Counted from the stretch's first letter, positions 16,659 through 25,523 are shown. The stretch is DNA of 64,000 bases from Lentzea xinjiangensis (GCF_900110955.1 NZ_FOFR01000028.1:37662-101661); one strand, 5' to 3'. Numbers and translations: made by a program. Notes: a model not told the origin generated them from the letters alone.

Positions 16659-17031
16659 CGCGGCGACCCGCCAGGGACCCGGCCGGATGCTGATCGCCGT
16701 CTACGGGATCTTCGCGCTCGCCGCGACCTCGCGGTCCGCGGTGCAGCTCGCCACGCGGTTCGACCAGGCGCCGGTGGCGTACCTGCTGTCGGCGTTGGCC
16801 GCCGTCGTGTACGTGCTGGCGACCGTCGCACTGGCCCGCGGCTCGCACCGGGTGGCGCTCGTCGCGTGCGGGGTCGAGCTGGCCGGGGTGGTCGTGGTCG
16901 GGCTGGTCAGCCTCCTCGTGCCGCGGGCGTTCCCGGACGCGACGGTGTGGTCGTCGTTCGGCATCGGCTACGGGTTCATCCCGCTCGTGCTGCCCGTGCT
17001 CGGGTTGCTGTGGTTGCGCAGGACGGCGTGA
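16651..17031 (+). CDS. Small integral membrane protein, partner of the preceding gene
   Basis: 126 aa with four likely membrane helices (about 12-28, 42-62, 68-90, 100-122). It starts inside the end of the upstream gene (8-nt overlap), so translation is probably coupled. Family not recognised and no catalytic motif seen. Confidence 0.65.
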   Translation: MRDAATRQGPGRMLIAVYGIFALAATSRSAVQLATRFDQAPVAYLLSALAAVVYVLATVALARGSHRVALVACGVELAGVVVVGLVSLLVPRAFPDATVWSSFGIGYGFIPLVLPVLGLLWLRRTA

Positions 17032-17072
17032 CGGCCTGACGCCCGCGCGATCGAGGACGAGCGAGCGCCGGC

Positions 17073-17699
17073 TCAGCAGCAGTGCTGCCCCCGCCACGCC
17101 TCGCGCCCCTCCCGCACCGCCACGACGGCGATCACGAGAGCCGCCAGCGGGTCCGCCCACCACCAGCCGAACAGGCTGTTGACCACCAGTCCCACCAGCA
17201 GCACACCGGACAGGTAGGTGCACAGCAACGTCTGCTTCGAGTCGGCCACCGCGCTCGCCGACCCGAGCTCGCGTCCCGCCCTGCGCTGGGCGTGGGACAG
17301 GGCCGGCATCACCAGCAGCGAGACCGCGGCGAGCACGATGCCGGCCGTCGAGTGGCCCGCCCGGTCGCCCTGCACCAGCGACAACCCGGACTCGACCGCC
17401 ACGTACGCCGCCAGCGCGAAGAACGACACCGCGATGACCTTGAGCGCCGTGCGTTCGCGCCTCTCCGGGTCGCTCCCGGAGAACTGCCAGGCCACGGCCG
17501 CCGCCGACGCCACCTCGATCACCGAGTCGAGGCCGAAGCCGATCAGGGCCGTGGAGCCGGCGACCGAGCCCGCCGCGAGGGCAATGACCGCCTCGACGAC
17601 GTTGTAGGTGATCGTCACGGCCACGAGCAGCCGGATGCGGCGCCGGAGCAGCAGCGCGCGCCCGTCCGGGACGACCGGTGTGCAGCAGGCGTCACCCAT
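17073..17699 (-). CDS. Cation diffusion facilitator (CDF) transporter with Cys-rich ends
   Basis: 208 aa with five or six membrane helices. GLDSVIEVASA and VADSKQTLLCTYLSG occupy the places of the two metal-site helices of CDF proteins. The usual C-terminal cytoplasmic domain is missing. Instead the protein begins GDACC and ends GQHCC, thiol pairs suited to a soft metal such as Cd, Pb or Zn. It is the last gene of an operon behind a CmtR-type sensor and overlaps it by 8 nt, so it is most likely a metal-induced efflux pump. The metal is inferred from the sensor. Confidence 0.85.
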   Translation of the reverse strand: MGDACCTPVVPDGRALLLRRRIRLLVAVTITYNVVEAVIALAAGSVAGSTALIGFGLDSVIEVASAAAVAWQFSGSDPERRERTALKVIAVSFFALAAYVAVESGLSLVQGDRAGHSTAGIVLAAVSLLVMPALSHAQRRAGRELGSASAVADSKQTLLCTYLSGVLLVGLVVNSLFGWWWADPLAALVIAVVAVREGREAWRGQHCC

Positions 17700-18009
17700 C
17701 GACGCACTCCACGCCCGGCTCGACGGCGAGCACGACGTCCAGGAGCTCGCCCAGCGCCCGCCGGAGGTGCCGGTCGGCCAGCTCGTACCGCACCTGCCTG
17801 CCCTGGTGGGCGGCCACGACCAGGCCGCAGCCCCGCAGGCACGACAGGTGGTTGGAGACGTTCGACCTGGTCAGCTCCAGCTTCTCGGCGAGCCGCGCGG
17901 GGTAGCCGGGGCCGTCGAGCAACGCCACGAGGATCCGGCAGCGCGTCGGGTCGGCCAGCGCGCGGCCGAGCCGGGCGAGCGCCGACTCCCTCGTCTCACA
18001 GGTCAGCAT
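17692..18009 (-). CDS. cmtR: ArsR/SmtB-family Cd/Pb-sensing repressor (CmtR-type)
   Basis: 105 aa, close in sequence to mycobacterial CmtR as I recall it (MLTCETRESALARLGRAL start, LTRSNVSNHLSCLRGCGLV recognition helix). Cys57, Cys61 and Cys102, the three Cd(II)/Pb(II) ligands known for CmtR, are all present at the same positions. Apo-protein binds DNA and metal binding releases it. It lies in the middle of a three-gene operon: exporter upstream (19-nt gap), CDF pump downstream (8-nt overlap). In mycobacteria the partner is a P-type ATPase, so here the effectors are different. Confidence 0.92.
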   Translation of the reverse strand: MLTCETRESALARLGRALADPTRCRILVALLDGPGYPARLAEKLELTRSNVSNHLSCLRGCGLVVAAHQGRQVRYELADRHLRRALGELLDVVLAVEPGVECVDG

Positions 18010-18028
18010 GCGCTGAACTGTACAGCGC

Positions 18029-18940
18029 TCACTGAACGATCAGGCGCGGCACCACCTTCACGTACACGACCATGCCGACGACCTCCACCAGCGTCTGCGT
18101 CACCACGACCGCGGCGGCGAGGTCGCCGGGCACCGCCAGCGCCAGGGGCAGCACGACCAGCGAGTTCCGCGTGGCGCCGGTGAACACGATCGCGCGCCCC
18201 GACGCGACGTCCAGCCGGAAAGCGCGGGCGACGGCCAGCCCCGCGAAGGCCATCACCACCAGGAAGACCACGTAGACCGGCACCACCCGCGCGACCTGCG
18301 GCAGGTCGCCGCCGAGCCGGGGCACCTGCGAGGCCACCACCGCGAACAGGGTCGCGGCCATCAACGGCACCATCGTCGTGCTCATGACCTCGGTGAGCCG
18401 GGTCCGCCGCTGGGTGAGCCACGCCAGGGCCAGCGGCAGCACGACCAGCACCACGAACGCCTGGACGAACGGCCCCGGCTCGACGACGTCCGCGAGACCG
18501 GGCCCGAGGAGGAGCAGCAGGTAGCCGGGCAGCAGGACCACCTGCGCGATCAGCAGCAGCGGCGTCGCCGCGAGCAGGCGCCGGCTGTCCCCGCCGGCCA
18601 GCCCGCTGAAGACGATCACGTAGTCCACGCACGGGCTGAGCAGGACCAGCAGCACGCCCAGCCGCACGGCCCGGTCCGCGGGCAGGACGGCGGTCATCGC
18701 GGCCACCAGCAGCGGGACCACCGCGAAGTTCACCACCAGCGCGGCCGCCAGGAACCGGCCCGCCCGCAGCGACCGCCCGAGCTCGGCGACGGGGACCTGG
18801 AGGAAGGTGACGTAGAGCAGGACGGCCAGCAGGGGGTTGATGGCGTGTTCGAGCCACGGCGCCGCGGCCGGCACGGCCCACCCCGCTGCCCCGCCGGCGG
18901 TCAGCGCGCCGAGGTAGACGGCGACCTGATGGCGTTCCAT
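18029..18940 (-). CDS. BASS-superfamily transporter, ACR3/arsenic-resistance-like
   Basis: About 303 aa with ten membrane helices. LLSPCVDYVIVFSGLAGGD resembles the cysteine-bearing motif of ACR3-type arsenite exporters and related BASS proteins. Start choice: ATG 18940 gives MERHQVAVYLGA directly before the first helix. A TTG at 18961 has a perfect AGGAGG 6 nt upstream and could be the true start, adding seven residues. It is the first gene of the operon with cmtR and the CDF pump, so it is probably a metal or metalloid exporter under CmtR control. Whether it moves arsenite or another anion is unclear. Confidence 0.8.
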   Translation of the reverse strand: MERHQVAVYLGALTAGGAAGWAVPAAAPWLEHAINPLLAVLLYVTFLQVPVAELGRSLRAGRFLAAALVVNFAVVPLLVAAMTAVLPADRAVRLGVLLVLLSPCVDYVIVFSGLAGGDSRRLLAATPLLLIAQVVLLPGYLLLLLGPGLADVVEPGPFVQAFVVLVVLPLALAWLTQRRTRLTEVMSTTMVPLMAATLFAVVASQVPRLGGDLPQVARVVPVYVVFLVVMAFAGLAVARAFRLDVASGRAIVFTGATRNSLVVLPLALAVPGDLAAAVVVTQTLVEVVGMVVYVKVVPRLIVQ

Positions 18941-19137
18941 ACCCGCGACGACGCCCGGCAACAGCGACCTCCTGATCAGATCGTCAGGACGATAACCGCC
19001 GTCGACCGGCGCCGAACGGCGCCGGGCGCGACGGTGTGGGCGAGCACACGGCCAGGTCGCCGCGACCCACGGCCGTCGCCGCACGCGACTGTCCGGAATG
19101 GCCGGTCACGCCAACGAGCACGTGCCGCCCCAACCGG

Positions 19138-19920
19138 TCACAACGCGGCCAGGAGCGCGGCCATCCTCTCCTCCAGCAGCGGCCGGATCTCGTCGCCCGT
19201 GAAGATCCACGGCCGGCGCGCCCGCATCCCGGCCAGCACCACCTCCCCGACGTCGTCGATTCCGGGGCCGCCGCGCAGGAACGCCTCGACCGCCGGCACG
19301 AGGCCGGCGGGCACCGCCACGTCCTCGCCCCACGACCGCGTGTTGCCGACGATGCCGGTGTCGACCGGGCCGGGGCACAGCACGCTGACGTCGACGCCGT
19401 GGCCCGCCACGGCCTGCCGCAGCGACTCGGACAGCCCCACCACCGCGAACTTGGTCGTCACGTACAGCACGCCCGCGTCGGGCACGAGCCCGGCGCCCGA
19501 CGCGGTGTTCACGATGTAGCCCGCCCTCCGCTCCAGCATGCGCGGCAGGAACGTCTGGACGCCGTTGATCACGCCGTTGAGGTTCACGCCCAGGGCGAGG
19601 TCCCACTTGTCGTAGCTCAGCTCACGTGCGGCGGCGTACGGCACGATGCCGGCGTTGTTGAACAGCAGGTCGACAGGACCCAGTTCGCTCTCCACCTCCT
19701 CGGCGGCCTTCGCGAACGCGTCGCGGTCGCGCACGTCCAGGCCGTACGTCCTGACGACCACCTCCCGCGCCAGCTCCTCGGCGCTGCGGGCCAGCGCGGC
19801 CTCGTCGACGTCGGCCAGCACGAGGGTCACGCCCCGCTTGGCCAACGCGCGGGCGATGCCCAGCCCGATGCCCTGCGCGCCGCCGGTGATGAAGGCGACC
19901 GATCCCGTCCAGTCCCGCAT
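19138..19920 (-). CDS. Short-chain dehydrogenase/reductase (classical SDR)
   Basis: 260 aa. The dinucleotide-binding TGGAQGIG (12-19), the NNAG motif (88-91) and the catalytic Ser141, Tyr153 and Lys157 (YVTTK) are all present, so it should be active. Asp in VLADVDE suggests NAD(H) preference. It is divergent from the MFS/TetR pair with 62 nt between starts. This spacer is AT-richer than its surroundings and contains repeated TGACAC, so the TetR protein may control both sides. Substrate unknown, probably a hydroxy/keto lipid or steroid-like compound. Confidence 0.88.
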   Translation of the reverse strand: MRDWTGSVAFITGGAQGIGLGIARALAKRGVTLVLADVDEAALARSAEELAREVVVRTYGLDVRDRDAFAKAAEEVESELGPVDLLFNNAGIVPYAAARELSYDKWDLALGVNLNGVINGVQTFLPRMLERRAGYIVNTASGAGLVPDAGVLYVTTKFAVVGLSESLRQAVAGHGVDVSVLCPGPVDTGIVGNTRSWGEDVAVPAGLVPAVEAFLRGGPGIDDVGEVVLAGMRARRPWIFTGDEIRPLLEERMAALLAAL

Positions 19921-19982
19921 GGGACCACCTCTCTATGTTGGCCTGATGACACTATGCTGACTGACACAGTAGCCTGGTCGGC

Positions 19983-21275
19983 ATGCCTCTTCTGCCGGAC
20001 GAAGAACTCTTGGCGGCGAAAACCCGGGCTCCGCTGACCTTCCGCCAGGTGGTGTCCGCGGGCGGCCGCGCCACGCTCGGGGTCCTGGTGGGCCTCCAGC
20101 TCCTCGACAGCGTCGACAACGTGCTGCTCGTCGTCTTCGCGCCGGAGATCCGCGACTCGCTCGGCATCAGCACCGGGGCGGTCGCCGTGATCGGCGCGCT
20201 GGCCGGGCTGATGGTGGCCGTCGCCGCGCTCCCCCTCGGCCTGCTGGGCGACCGGCACCGGCGCACCACCGTCGCGGGCGTGTGCACGCTCGTCTGGGCC
20301 GCGGCGGCGGCGCTGCTCGGACTGGTCCAGCACGTCTGGCAGGCGGTCGCGATCCGCGTCCTCGCGGGCATCGGCAAGGCCAACGAGGGACCTGTCCAGT
20401 CCGCGCTGCTGGTCGACGCCTACCCGCCTGCGGGCCACGGCCGGGTGCTCGGCCTGCACCGCGCCGGCCAGCCCCTGGGCATCGTGACGGGGCCGCTGCT
20501 CGCGGCCGCCTTCGCGGCGCTGGTCCCGGAGGAGCACGAGCCGTGGCGGTGGGCGTTCGCGTTCCTCGCGGTACCGGCGCTGCTGCTCGGCGTGGCCGCG
20601 TTGCGCCTGCCCGAACCGGCGCGGGCGCGGTCGGTCCCGTCACCGCGAGGTGCGCTGGCGAGCCTCGTGAAGATCCGCACGGTCGTGCTGGTGGTCATCG
20701 CGCTCAGCGCGTTCGGGGTGTGCGTGACGACGGTGCCGACCTTCCTCAGCGCCGTCCTCGGGGACGACCTCGGGCAGGGTGCCGCGGCCCGTGGTGTGAT
20801 CACGTCCGTGTGCGCGGTGGGCGGACTGGCCGGCGCGGCGCTCGGCGGCGCGCTCAGCGACCGCTTGTTCCGGCGCAGCCCACGGGCGTGCGTCCACCTG
20901 GCGGCGGTGGCGCTCCCCTTGCTGGGCATCGGGTTCGCCGTGCAGGCGCACGCGCCGGACGTCGCCACCTACGTCGTCGTCGGGACGGTCACCCAGGGCA
21001 TGACCTTCGCGGCGATCATCCCGCTCAGCCTGGTCGTGGCCGCGGTGACGCCGGAGCACGTCCGCGCGACGGCGTTCGGGCTGACCGGCGTCTTCGTGGC
21101 GCTCGTCGGCGGGCTCGGTGGCGCGCTGGTCACCGAGGTGGCCGAGTCGTTGTGGGGTCAGCGGACGGCGATCGCCGTCGTCGCGCCGGTGTCCGCGGTC
21201 CTCGCCGGGATCGTCCTGGTCTTCGCCGCGCGGCACGTGGTCCGCGACTTCGCGCGCGCGGGCGATCTACGATGA
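19983..21275 (+). CDS. Major facilitator superfamily transporter
   Basis: 430 aa, 12 membrane helices. The MFS loop-2 motif is visible as GLLGDRHRRTTVAG, and its second-half echo as GGALSDRLFRRSP. The long hydrophilic N-terminus (about 30 residues) is unusual but intact. It overlaps the following tetR gene by ATGA, so the transporter and its likely repressor are made together. Probable proton-coupled export of an organic molecule or drug; the substrate may be linked to the divergent SDR. Confidence 0.88.
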   Translation: MPLLPDEELLAAKTRAPLTFRQVVSAGGRATLGVLVGLQLLDSVDNVLLVVFAPEIRDSLGISTGAVAVIGALAGLMVAVAALPLGLLGDRHRRTTVAGVCTLVWAAAAALLGLVQHVWQAVAIRVLAGIGKANEGPVQSALLVDAYPPAGHGRVLGLHRAGQPLGIVTGPLLAAAFAALVPEEHEPWRWAFAFLAVPALLLGVAALRLPEPARARSVPSPRGALASLVKIRTVVLVVIALSAFGVCVTTVPTFLSAVLGDDLGQGAAARGVITSVCAVGGLAGAALGGALSDRLFRRSPRACVHLAAVALPLLGIGFAVQAHAPDVATYVVVGTVTQGMTFAAIIPLSLVVAAVTPEHVRATAFGLTGVFVALVGGLGGALVTEVAESLWGQRTAIAVVAPVSAVLAGIVLVFAARHVVRDFARAGDLR

Positions 21276-21901
21276 CCGCCGTGAACTCCCCGGGACAGCG
21301 CCGGATCGACGAGATCGGTGACGAGAGCCGGCGCCGCATCCTGGACGCGGCGGAAGAGCTCTTCGCCGAGCGCGGGGTCGACCGCACGTCCTTCGTGGAC
21401 ATCGCCAAGCGGTCCGGCATCAGCCGCGGCTCGATCCCGTGGCACTTCAAGAACAAGGACGGCCTCGTGATGGCCGTGGTCGAGCGCGTGATCGAACGGA
21501 CCTGGCCCGCCGAGCGCTACCGGTCGGTCCCGTCGCTCGCCGAGGTGTTCACCGAGACCGCCGGCTTCCTGCGCTCGGGCAGCTCGGCGCTGGTGTTCAT
21601 GATCCTGGTCGAGGCCCTCGGCGAGCGCGGGGTCGTGCAGGAGCAGTACCGGGAGTTCTTCTCGCGGCGGCGCGAGGGCATCGAGGTCCTCCTGCGCCTC
21701 AGGCGCCCCGAGGGCGCCGACCCCGAGCGGGCGGCCGGGCAGGAGCGTTCCGCGGCCGTGGCGCTGAACGGCGCGCTCCTCGGCATCCACCTGCAGAAGC
21801 TCGTCGACCCGGACAACGTCGACCTCGACGCCGCACTGGTGTCGATCGCGACCATGTTCGACCGCAACCTGGCCGACGTCTGGGACACCGGCCAGGTGTG
21901 A
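21272..21901 (+). CDS. TetR-family transcriptional regulator
   Basis: 209 aa. The N-terminal TetR helix-turn-helix spans about 18-65 (RRRILDAAEELFAERGVDRTSFVDIAKRSGISRGSIPWHFKNKDGL). A ligand-binding helical domain follows. Translationally coupled to the MFS gene (ATGA). It probably represses the divergent SDR/MFS promoters until its ligand, perhaps the exported compound, binds. The last codons lie inside a 19-bp hairpin. Confidence 0.9.
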   Translation: MTAVNSPGQRRIDEIGDESRRRILDAAEELFAERGVDRTSFVDIAKRSGISRGSIPWHFKNKDGLVMAVVERVIERTWPAERYRSVPSLAEVFTETAGFLRSGSSALVFMILVEALGERGVVQEQYREFFSRRREGIEVLLRLRRPEGADPERAAGQERSAAVALNGALLGIHLQKLVDPDNVDLDAALVSIATMFDRNLADVWDTGQV

Positions 21902-21927
21902 TGTCCGTGGACATCACACCTGGCCGG
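21888..21927. terminator. Bidirectional terminator-like 19-bp perfect inverted repeat
   Basis: 21888-21906 and 21909-21927 are exact reverse complements with only 2 nt between them. The repeat covers the stop codon of tetR and ends 1 nt before the stop of the convergent glycosyltransferase gene, so it can end both transcripts. Confidence 0.85.
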
Positions 21928-21928
21928 G

Positions 21929-23494
21929 CTACGGCCTGCGGAAGATCGTGATCGAGTGGCCGACCCGGTCGACCGGCGTGCTGCCGGCGAGCAACGCCTT
22001 GAGGCGGTCGTCGGCCTTGGCGATCGCGGTGTCGGACACGACGAGCACCCCGCGCACCCGCTCCGGCGGCACCTCGCGCGGGTCCTCGGCGTGGATGCCG
22101 TAGTGCTCCGGCACTCCGGCTCCTTTGTGGACGAACCAGATGCGCTCGCCGCGGTGGCGTTCGAGCCGTTGCGCCAGCCTGCCCAGGTCCTGGCCCCAGT
22201 CCACGTTCGAGTCGTGCAGGTGCAGGTGGGTCTTCGCCGTGCCGCCGAAAGCCTCGTTGGAGTACGGCAGGTAGTACGGGAAAGTCCGCAGCGAACTGAC
22301 CGCGACCAGCGCCACGGCCACGAACGCCCAGCGCCGGCGCACGAGCACGACACTCGCCGCCGCGACCGCCAGGAACATCGGCACGAAGATCGCGTACCGC
22401 ACACCGAGGTCGCGGTTGCCCGTCATGGCCACGGCCAGGAGCACGGCCGCCGGCAAAAGCACGTACAGCGCTTCCTGGCGCAACCGGCTGAGCATGACGG
22501 CCACTCCGGCCGCCCAGAGCACGAGCGCGCCCAGCGGTGTCTTCACCAGCAGCGCGGCCGGCAGGTAGTACCACCGCGATCCCTCGTAGTGGGTGCCGAA
22601 GAGGTACCCGCCCCAGACCCGGTCCTCCAAGCCGAGCTGCAGGCGCACTCCCTCCAGGTACAGCTCGGCGAACGGCAGCGACGGGTGCACGGCGGCATAG
22701 GACGCCCACACCACGGCGACCGCGGTCAACGCCATCAGGACCACGGGCCTGCCGCGGCGACCGGCGTGCCAGGCCAGGAACACCACCACCGGGACCACGG
22801 CGAGGGTGTTCACCTTCGTCGCGAGAGCCGCGCCCAGGGCGAGCCCCGCGAGCGGCAGGTAGCGGGGGTTGCCCCTGGCCCGCCGCACGAGCCAGGCCGA
22901 CGTCAGCGCGAACCCGGCCGCGGGCACGTCGAGCGTGGCCAGCGATCCGTGCGCGATGAGGTCCGGTGAGAACGCGTACAGGGCGAGCGCCACGAGCCCG
23001 CCCGCGGTGCCGGTGAGGTCGCGGGCGAACAGGAGGACCACGAGCCCGAACACCAGCGTGAGGACGATGACCGGCAACCTGGCCAGCAGGAGCAGCTTCC
23101 CGGGGTCGTTGCCCGACTCGTACAGCACGTGCCTGCCGAACGCCGTCTGGTCGCCGGTGAAGTCCTCGGCGAAGCGCACGTCCGCGAACGCCAGCCCGGC
23201 CGCCACGACCAGCTTGCCCAGCGGCGGGTGCTCCCGGTTGTACCGGAGGTCGTGCTCCCCCGGGTAGACCGCGGCGGCGCCCACGTAGACGGGCTCGTCG
23301 ACCGTCGGGGTCTGCTCGACGGCCGTGGTGACCATCGCGATCGCCATCTGGGCGAGCAGCACGACCGCGGTCAGCGCGAACAGCCACCGCCTCCCCCGGC
23401 CCGCCACCGGTGGCGGGACCTCGGGGGCGGTGCGCGGCGACGCGGTGGCGGGTGACAACCGGGCGGTCCTCCCACGGATGCGGACGAGCCCCAT
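21929..23494 (-). CDS. GT39-like membrane glycosyltransferase (PMT/ArnT family)
   Basis: 521 aa with about 11 membrane helices. The first luminal loop carries the acidic signature TVDEPVYVG (PMT/ArnT enzymes use an Asp-Glu or Asp-Asp pair here). YNREHPPLGKL follows; an H-P-P-L-x-K motif is typical of this superfamily. Such enzymes move a sugar from a polyprenyl-phosphate donor onto a protein or cell-wall acceptor on the outer face of the membrane. A perfect GTTCCGGGAAC palindrome lies directly before the start codon (23495-23505). Acceptor unknown. Confidence 0.82.
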   Translation of the reverse strand: MGLVRIRGRTARLSPATASPRTAPEVPPPVAGRGRRWLFALTAVVLLAQMAIAMVTTAVEQTPTVDEPVYVGAAAVYPGEHDLRYNREHPPLGKLVVAAGLAFADVRFAEDFTGDQTAFGRHVLYESGNDPGKLLLLARLPVIVLTLVFGLVVLLFARDLTGTAGGLVALALYAFSPDLIAHGSLATLDVPAAGFALTSAWLVRRARGNPRYLPLAGLALGAALATKVNTLAVVPVVVFLAWHAGRRGRPVVLMALTAVAVVWASYAAVHPSLPFAELYLEGVRLQLGLEDRVWGGYLFGTHYEGSRWYYLPAALLVKTPLGALVLWAAGVAVMLSRLRQEALYVLLPAAVLLAVAMTGNRDLGVRYAIFVPMFLAVAAASVVLVRRRWAFVAVALVAVSSLRTFPYYLPYSNEAFGGTAKTHLHLHDSNVDWGQDLGRLAQRLERHRGERIWFVHKGAGVPEHYGIHAEDPREVPPERVRGVLVVSDTAIAKADDRLKALLAGSTPVDRVGHSITIFRRP

Positions 23495-23562
23495 GTTCCG
23501 GGAACGGGATGCCCGCCGAATCGGTTGTCACGCCATCGGGGTGAAAACGGCTTCTCCGCGCC

Positions 23563-23952
23563 GTGGACCAGGGTTGGCCTGCGCCGATGTCGTGGGAAGA
23601 GGTGGACCGGATCGCCGTGGAGACCGGGTTCTCCGGTGTGGTCCACGTCGACCGCGCGGGCGAGGTCGAGCTCGCGAACGGTGACGGCGGCATCCACACC
23701 ACCGCCGGTGACCTGGCGAAGTTCTGGCGTGCGCTGTTCGCGAGCGACCGACGTGCCCGCGAGCGGGTACGTGTTCGACGCGGTGACAGGCAGCTCCGCC
23801 ACGGTCGCGCTGCCGGGAACACCGTCCGGCACGTCCGGCTGCGGTTCACCGCCGACACGGGCTGGCCGGCGGACAGCTCTCCGGGCTGTGCCCGCACACC
23901 TGAGCCGAACTCGCCGGATGGAGCCTTGAAAACTGAAACGTGTTCTAGTTAG
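23563..23952 (+). pseudogene. Internally deleted serine beta-lactamase-family hydrolase remnant
   Basis: From ATG 23587 the frame reads MSWEEVDRIAVETGFSGVV, the N-terminus of a serine hydrolase (class C beta-lactamase-like) family, and continues as VHVDRAGEVELA. It then jumps straight to NGDGGIHTTAGDLAKFWRAL, which in full-length relatives lies roughly 200 residues later. The S-x-x-K and Y-x-N catalytic motifs are therefore lost. After LFAS the frame degenerates into Arg-rich sequence with no family resemblance. It is a dead gene left by an internal deletion plus frameshift. Confidence 0.7.
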
Positions 23953-23955
23953 GCT
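23926..23955 (+). promoter_or_regulatory. Promoter with KstR-type operator; leaderless start
   Basis: TTGAAA (23926-23931), 18-nt spacer, TAGGCT (23950-23955). Seven bases after the -10 comes the A of the ATG at 23962, so the mRNA is probably leaderless. Between the two elements, TGAAACGTGTTCTA (23934-23947) fits the KstR consensus T-N2-AAC-N2-GTT-N2-A exactly, in a position that would block the polymerase. KstR is the TetR-type repressor of cholesterol catabolism. Confidence 0.6.
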
Positions 23956-23961
23956 ACCGGC

Positions 23962-25041
23962 ATGATCGCCACAGCGGTGTGGGGAACGGGGAACGTCGGG
24001 CGCGCCGCCATCCGGGCCGTCGAAGCCCATCCGGCACTGAAGCTGACGGCCGTGGTCGTCCACGACCAGGAGAAGGCCGGCCGGGACGCGGGTGATCTCG
24101 CCGGACTGGAGCACGAGCTCGGAATCGCGGCCACCACCGACATCGGCGCGGTGCTGGCCGCGAGCCCGCGGGCCGTGGTGTACGCCGCGTCCGGCGACGT
24201 CCGGCCCGACGACGCCCTCGCCGACATCACCAGGGCCATCCGGGCGGGCGCGGTGGTCGTGACGCCGTCGCTGTACGCGCTCTACGACCACCGCAGCGCT
24301 CCGCCGGAACTACGGGAACCGGTTCTAGCGGCGGTCGCCGAGGGCGGCGGCTCCCTCTTCGTCTCCGGCGTCGACCCCGGCTGGGGCAACGACGTGCTGC
24401 CGTTGCTGATCAGCGGACTGGGCAGCCGGATCGACGCGGTCCGCTGCCAGGAGATCTTCGACTACTCCACCTACGACCAGCCCGACGCGGTGCGGTGGCT
24501 GATCGGGTTCGGGCAGCCGCTCGACTACCAGGCGCCCATGCTCATGCCGGCGGTGCCGACGATGGTGTGGGGCGGCCAGATCCGGCTGATGGCCAGAGCG
24601 CTCGGCGTCGAGGTCGACGAGATCCGCGAGACCGTCGACCGCCGTGCCCTCGACGACACCGTGACGACCAGGACGATGGGCGAGTTCGGGGCGGGCACCC
24701 AGGGCGCGGTCCGGTTCGAGGTGCAGGGCATCGTCGGCGGTGAGCCGCTGATCGTCGTCGAACACGTCACGCGCATCCACGCTTCGTGCGCGACGGACTG
24801 GCCGTTGCCGCCGTCCGGCGACGGCGCGCACAAGGTGATCATCGAGGGCCGCCCGCGCATCGAGGTCTCGGTCGAGGCCGACGACGAGGGCGAGAACCGT
24901 TCCGCCGGCGGCAACGCGACCGCGGCCGGCCGGCTCGTCAACGCCATCGACTGGCTCGCCGCGGCGGAGCCCGGCCTCTACGACGCGCTCGACGTCCCGT
25001 TGCGGCCCGCGATCGGCAAGCTCGGAAGGAGCCCGCGGTGA
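23962..25041 (+). CDS. Dihydrodipicolinate-reductase-like NAD(P)-binding protein
   Basis: 359 aa. The N-terminal Rossmann fold is clear (AVWGTGNVGRAAIRAVEAHP), and the rest resembles the uncharacterised family annotated as related to dihydrodipicolinate reductase or NAD(P)H-dependent amine dehydrogenase. No ribosome site is present because the transcript is probably leaderless. It is coupled (GTGA overlap) to the next gene and carries a KstR-type box in its promoter, opposite a cholesterol oxidase. I infer a reductase step in sterol or related lipid breakdown rather than lysine synthesis. Confidence 0.7.
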   Translation: MIATAVWGTGNVGRAAIRAVEAHPALKLTAVVVHDQEKAGRDAGDLAGLEHELGIAATTDIGAVLAASPRAVVYAASGDVRPDDALADITRAIRAGAVVVTPSLYALYDHRSAPPELREPVLAAVAEGGGSLFVSGVDPGWGNDVLPLLISGLGSRIDAVRCQEIFDYSTYDQPDAVRWLIGFGQPLDYQAPMLMPAVPTMVWGGQIRLMARALGVEVDEIRETVDRRALDDTVTTRTMGEFGAGTQGAVRFEVQGIVGGEPLIVVEHVTRIHASCATDWPLPPSGDGAHKVIIEGRPRIEVSVEADDEGENRSAGGNATAAGRLVNAIDWLAAAEPGLYDALDVPLRPAIGKLGRSPR

Positions 25042-25517
25042 ACATCGACATCCCCGAGGGCAAGGACCCCATCGGCTACGTGTGGGGCGAGATGGTGCCG
25101 GGCATCGGCACCGCCGCGGCGGCCATGTCCCTCGCGGTGTACCAGCACACCACGCTGGGGCTGCGCGAGTTCGAGGCGGCCCGCCTGCGGATCGCCCAGA
25201 TCAACGGGTGCCTGTTCTGCCTCGACTGGCGCACCGAACGGGACGGGCGGAAGGTCGAGGACGACTTCCCCGACGCGGTGACCCGGTGGCGCACCACCGA
25301 CGCCCTCGACGACCGCGCGCGGCTGGCCGCCGAGTACGCCGAGCGGTACGCACTGGATCACCACGGTCTCGACGAGGAGTTCTGGTCCCGCATGGCCGCG
25401 CACTACAGCCAGGTGGAGATCGTGGAGCTGACCATGAGCATCGGGGCGTGGCTCGCGTTCGGCAGGCTGAACCGCGTGCTGGGACTCGACGCGATGTGCG
25501 TGCTGCCGAAGATCTGA
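25038..25517 (+). CDS. Carboxymuconolactone decarboxylase/AhpD-like protein
   Basis: 159 aa from GTG 25038, preceded by GGAAGGAG and overlapping the upstream stop (GTGA). The AhpD-fold signature AARLRIAQINGCLFCLDWRTE is present with the C-x2-C pair (GCLFC). These cysteines act as a redox site in peroxidase members. Members of this family occur in steroid and aromatic catabolic gene sets. Here it is the second cistron after the reductase under the KstR-type box. Reaction uncertain. Confidence 0.82.
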   Translation: MNIDIPEGKDPIGYVWGEMVPGIGTAAAAMSLAVYQHTTLGLREFEAARLRIAQINGCLFCLDWRTERDGRKVEDDFPDAVTRWRTTDALDDRARLAAEYAERYALDHHGLDEEFWSRMAAHYSQVEIVELTMSIGAWLAFGRLNRVLGLDAMCVLPKI

Positions 25518-25523
25518 CCGCCG

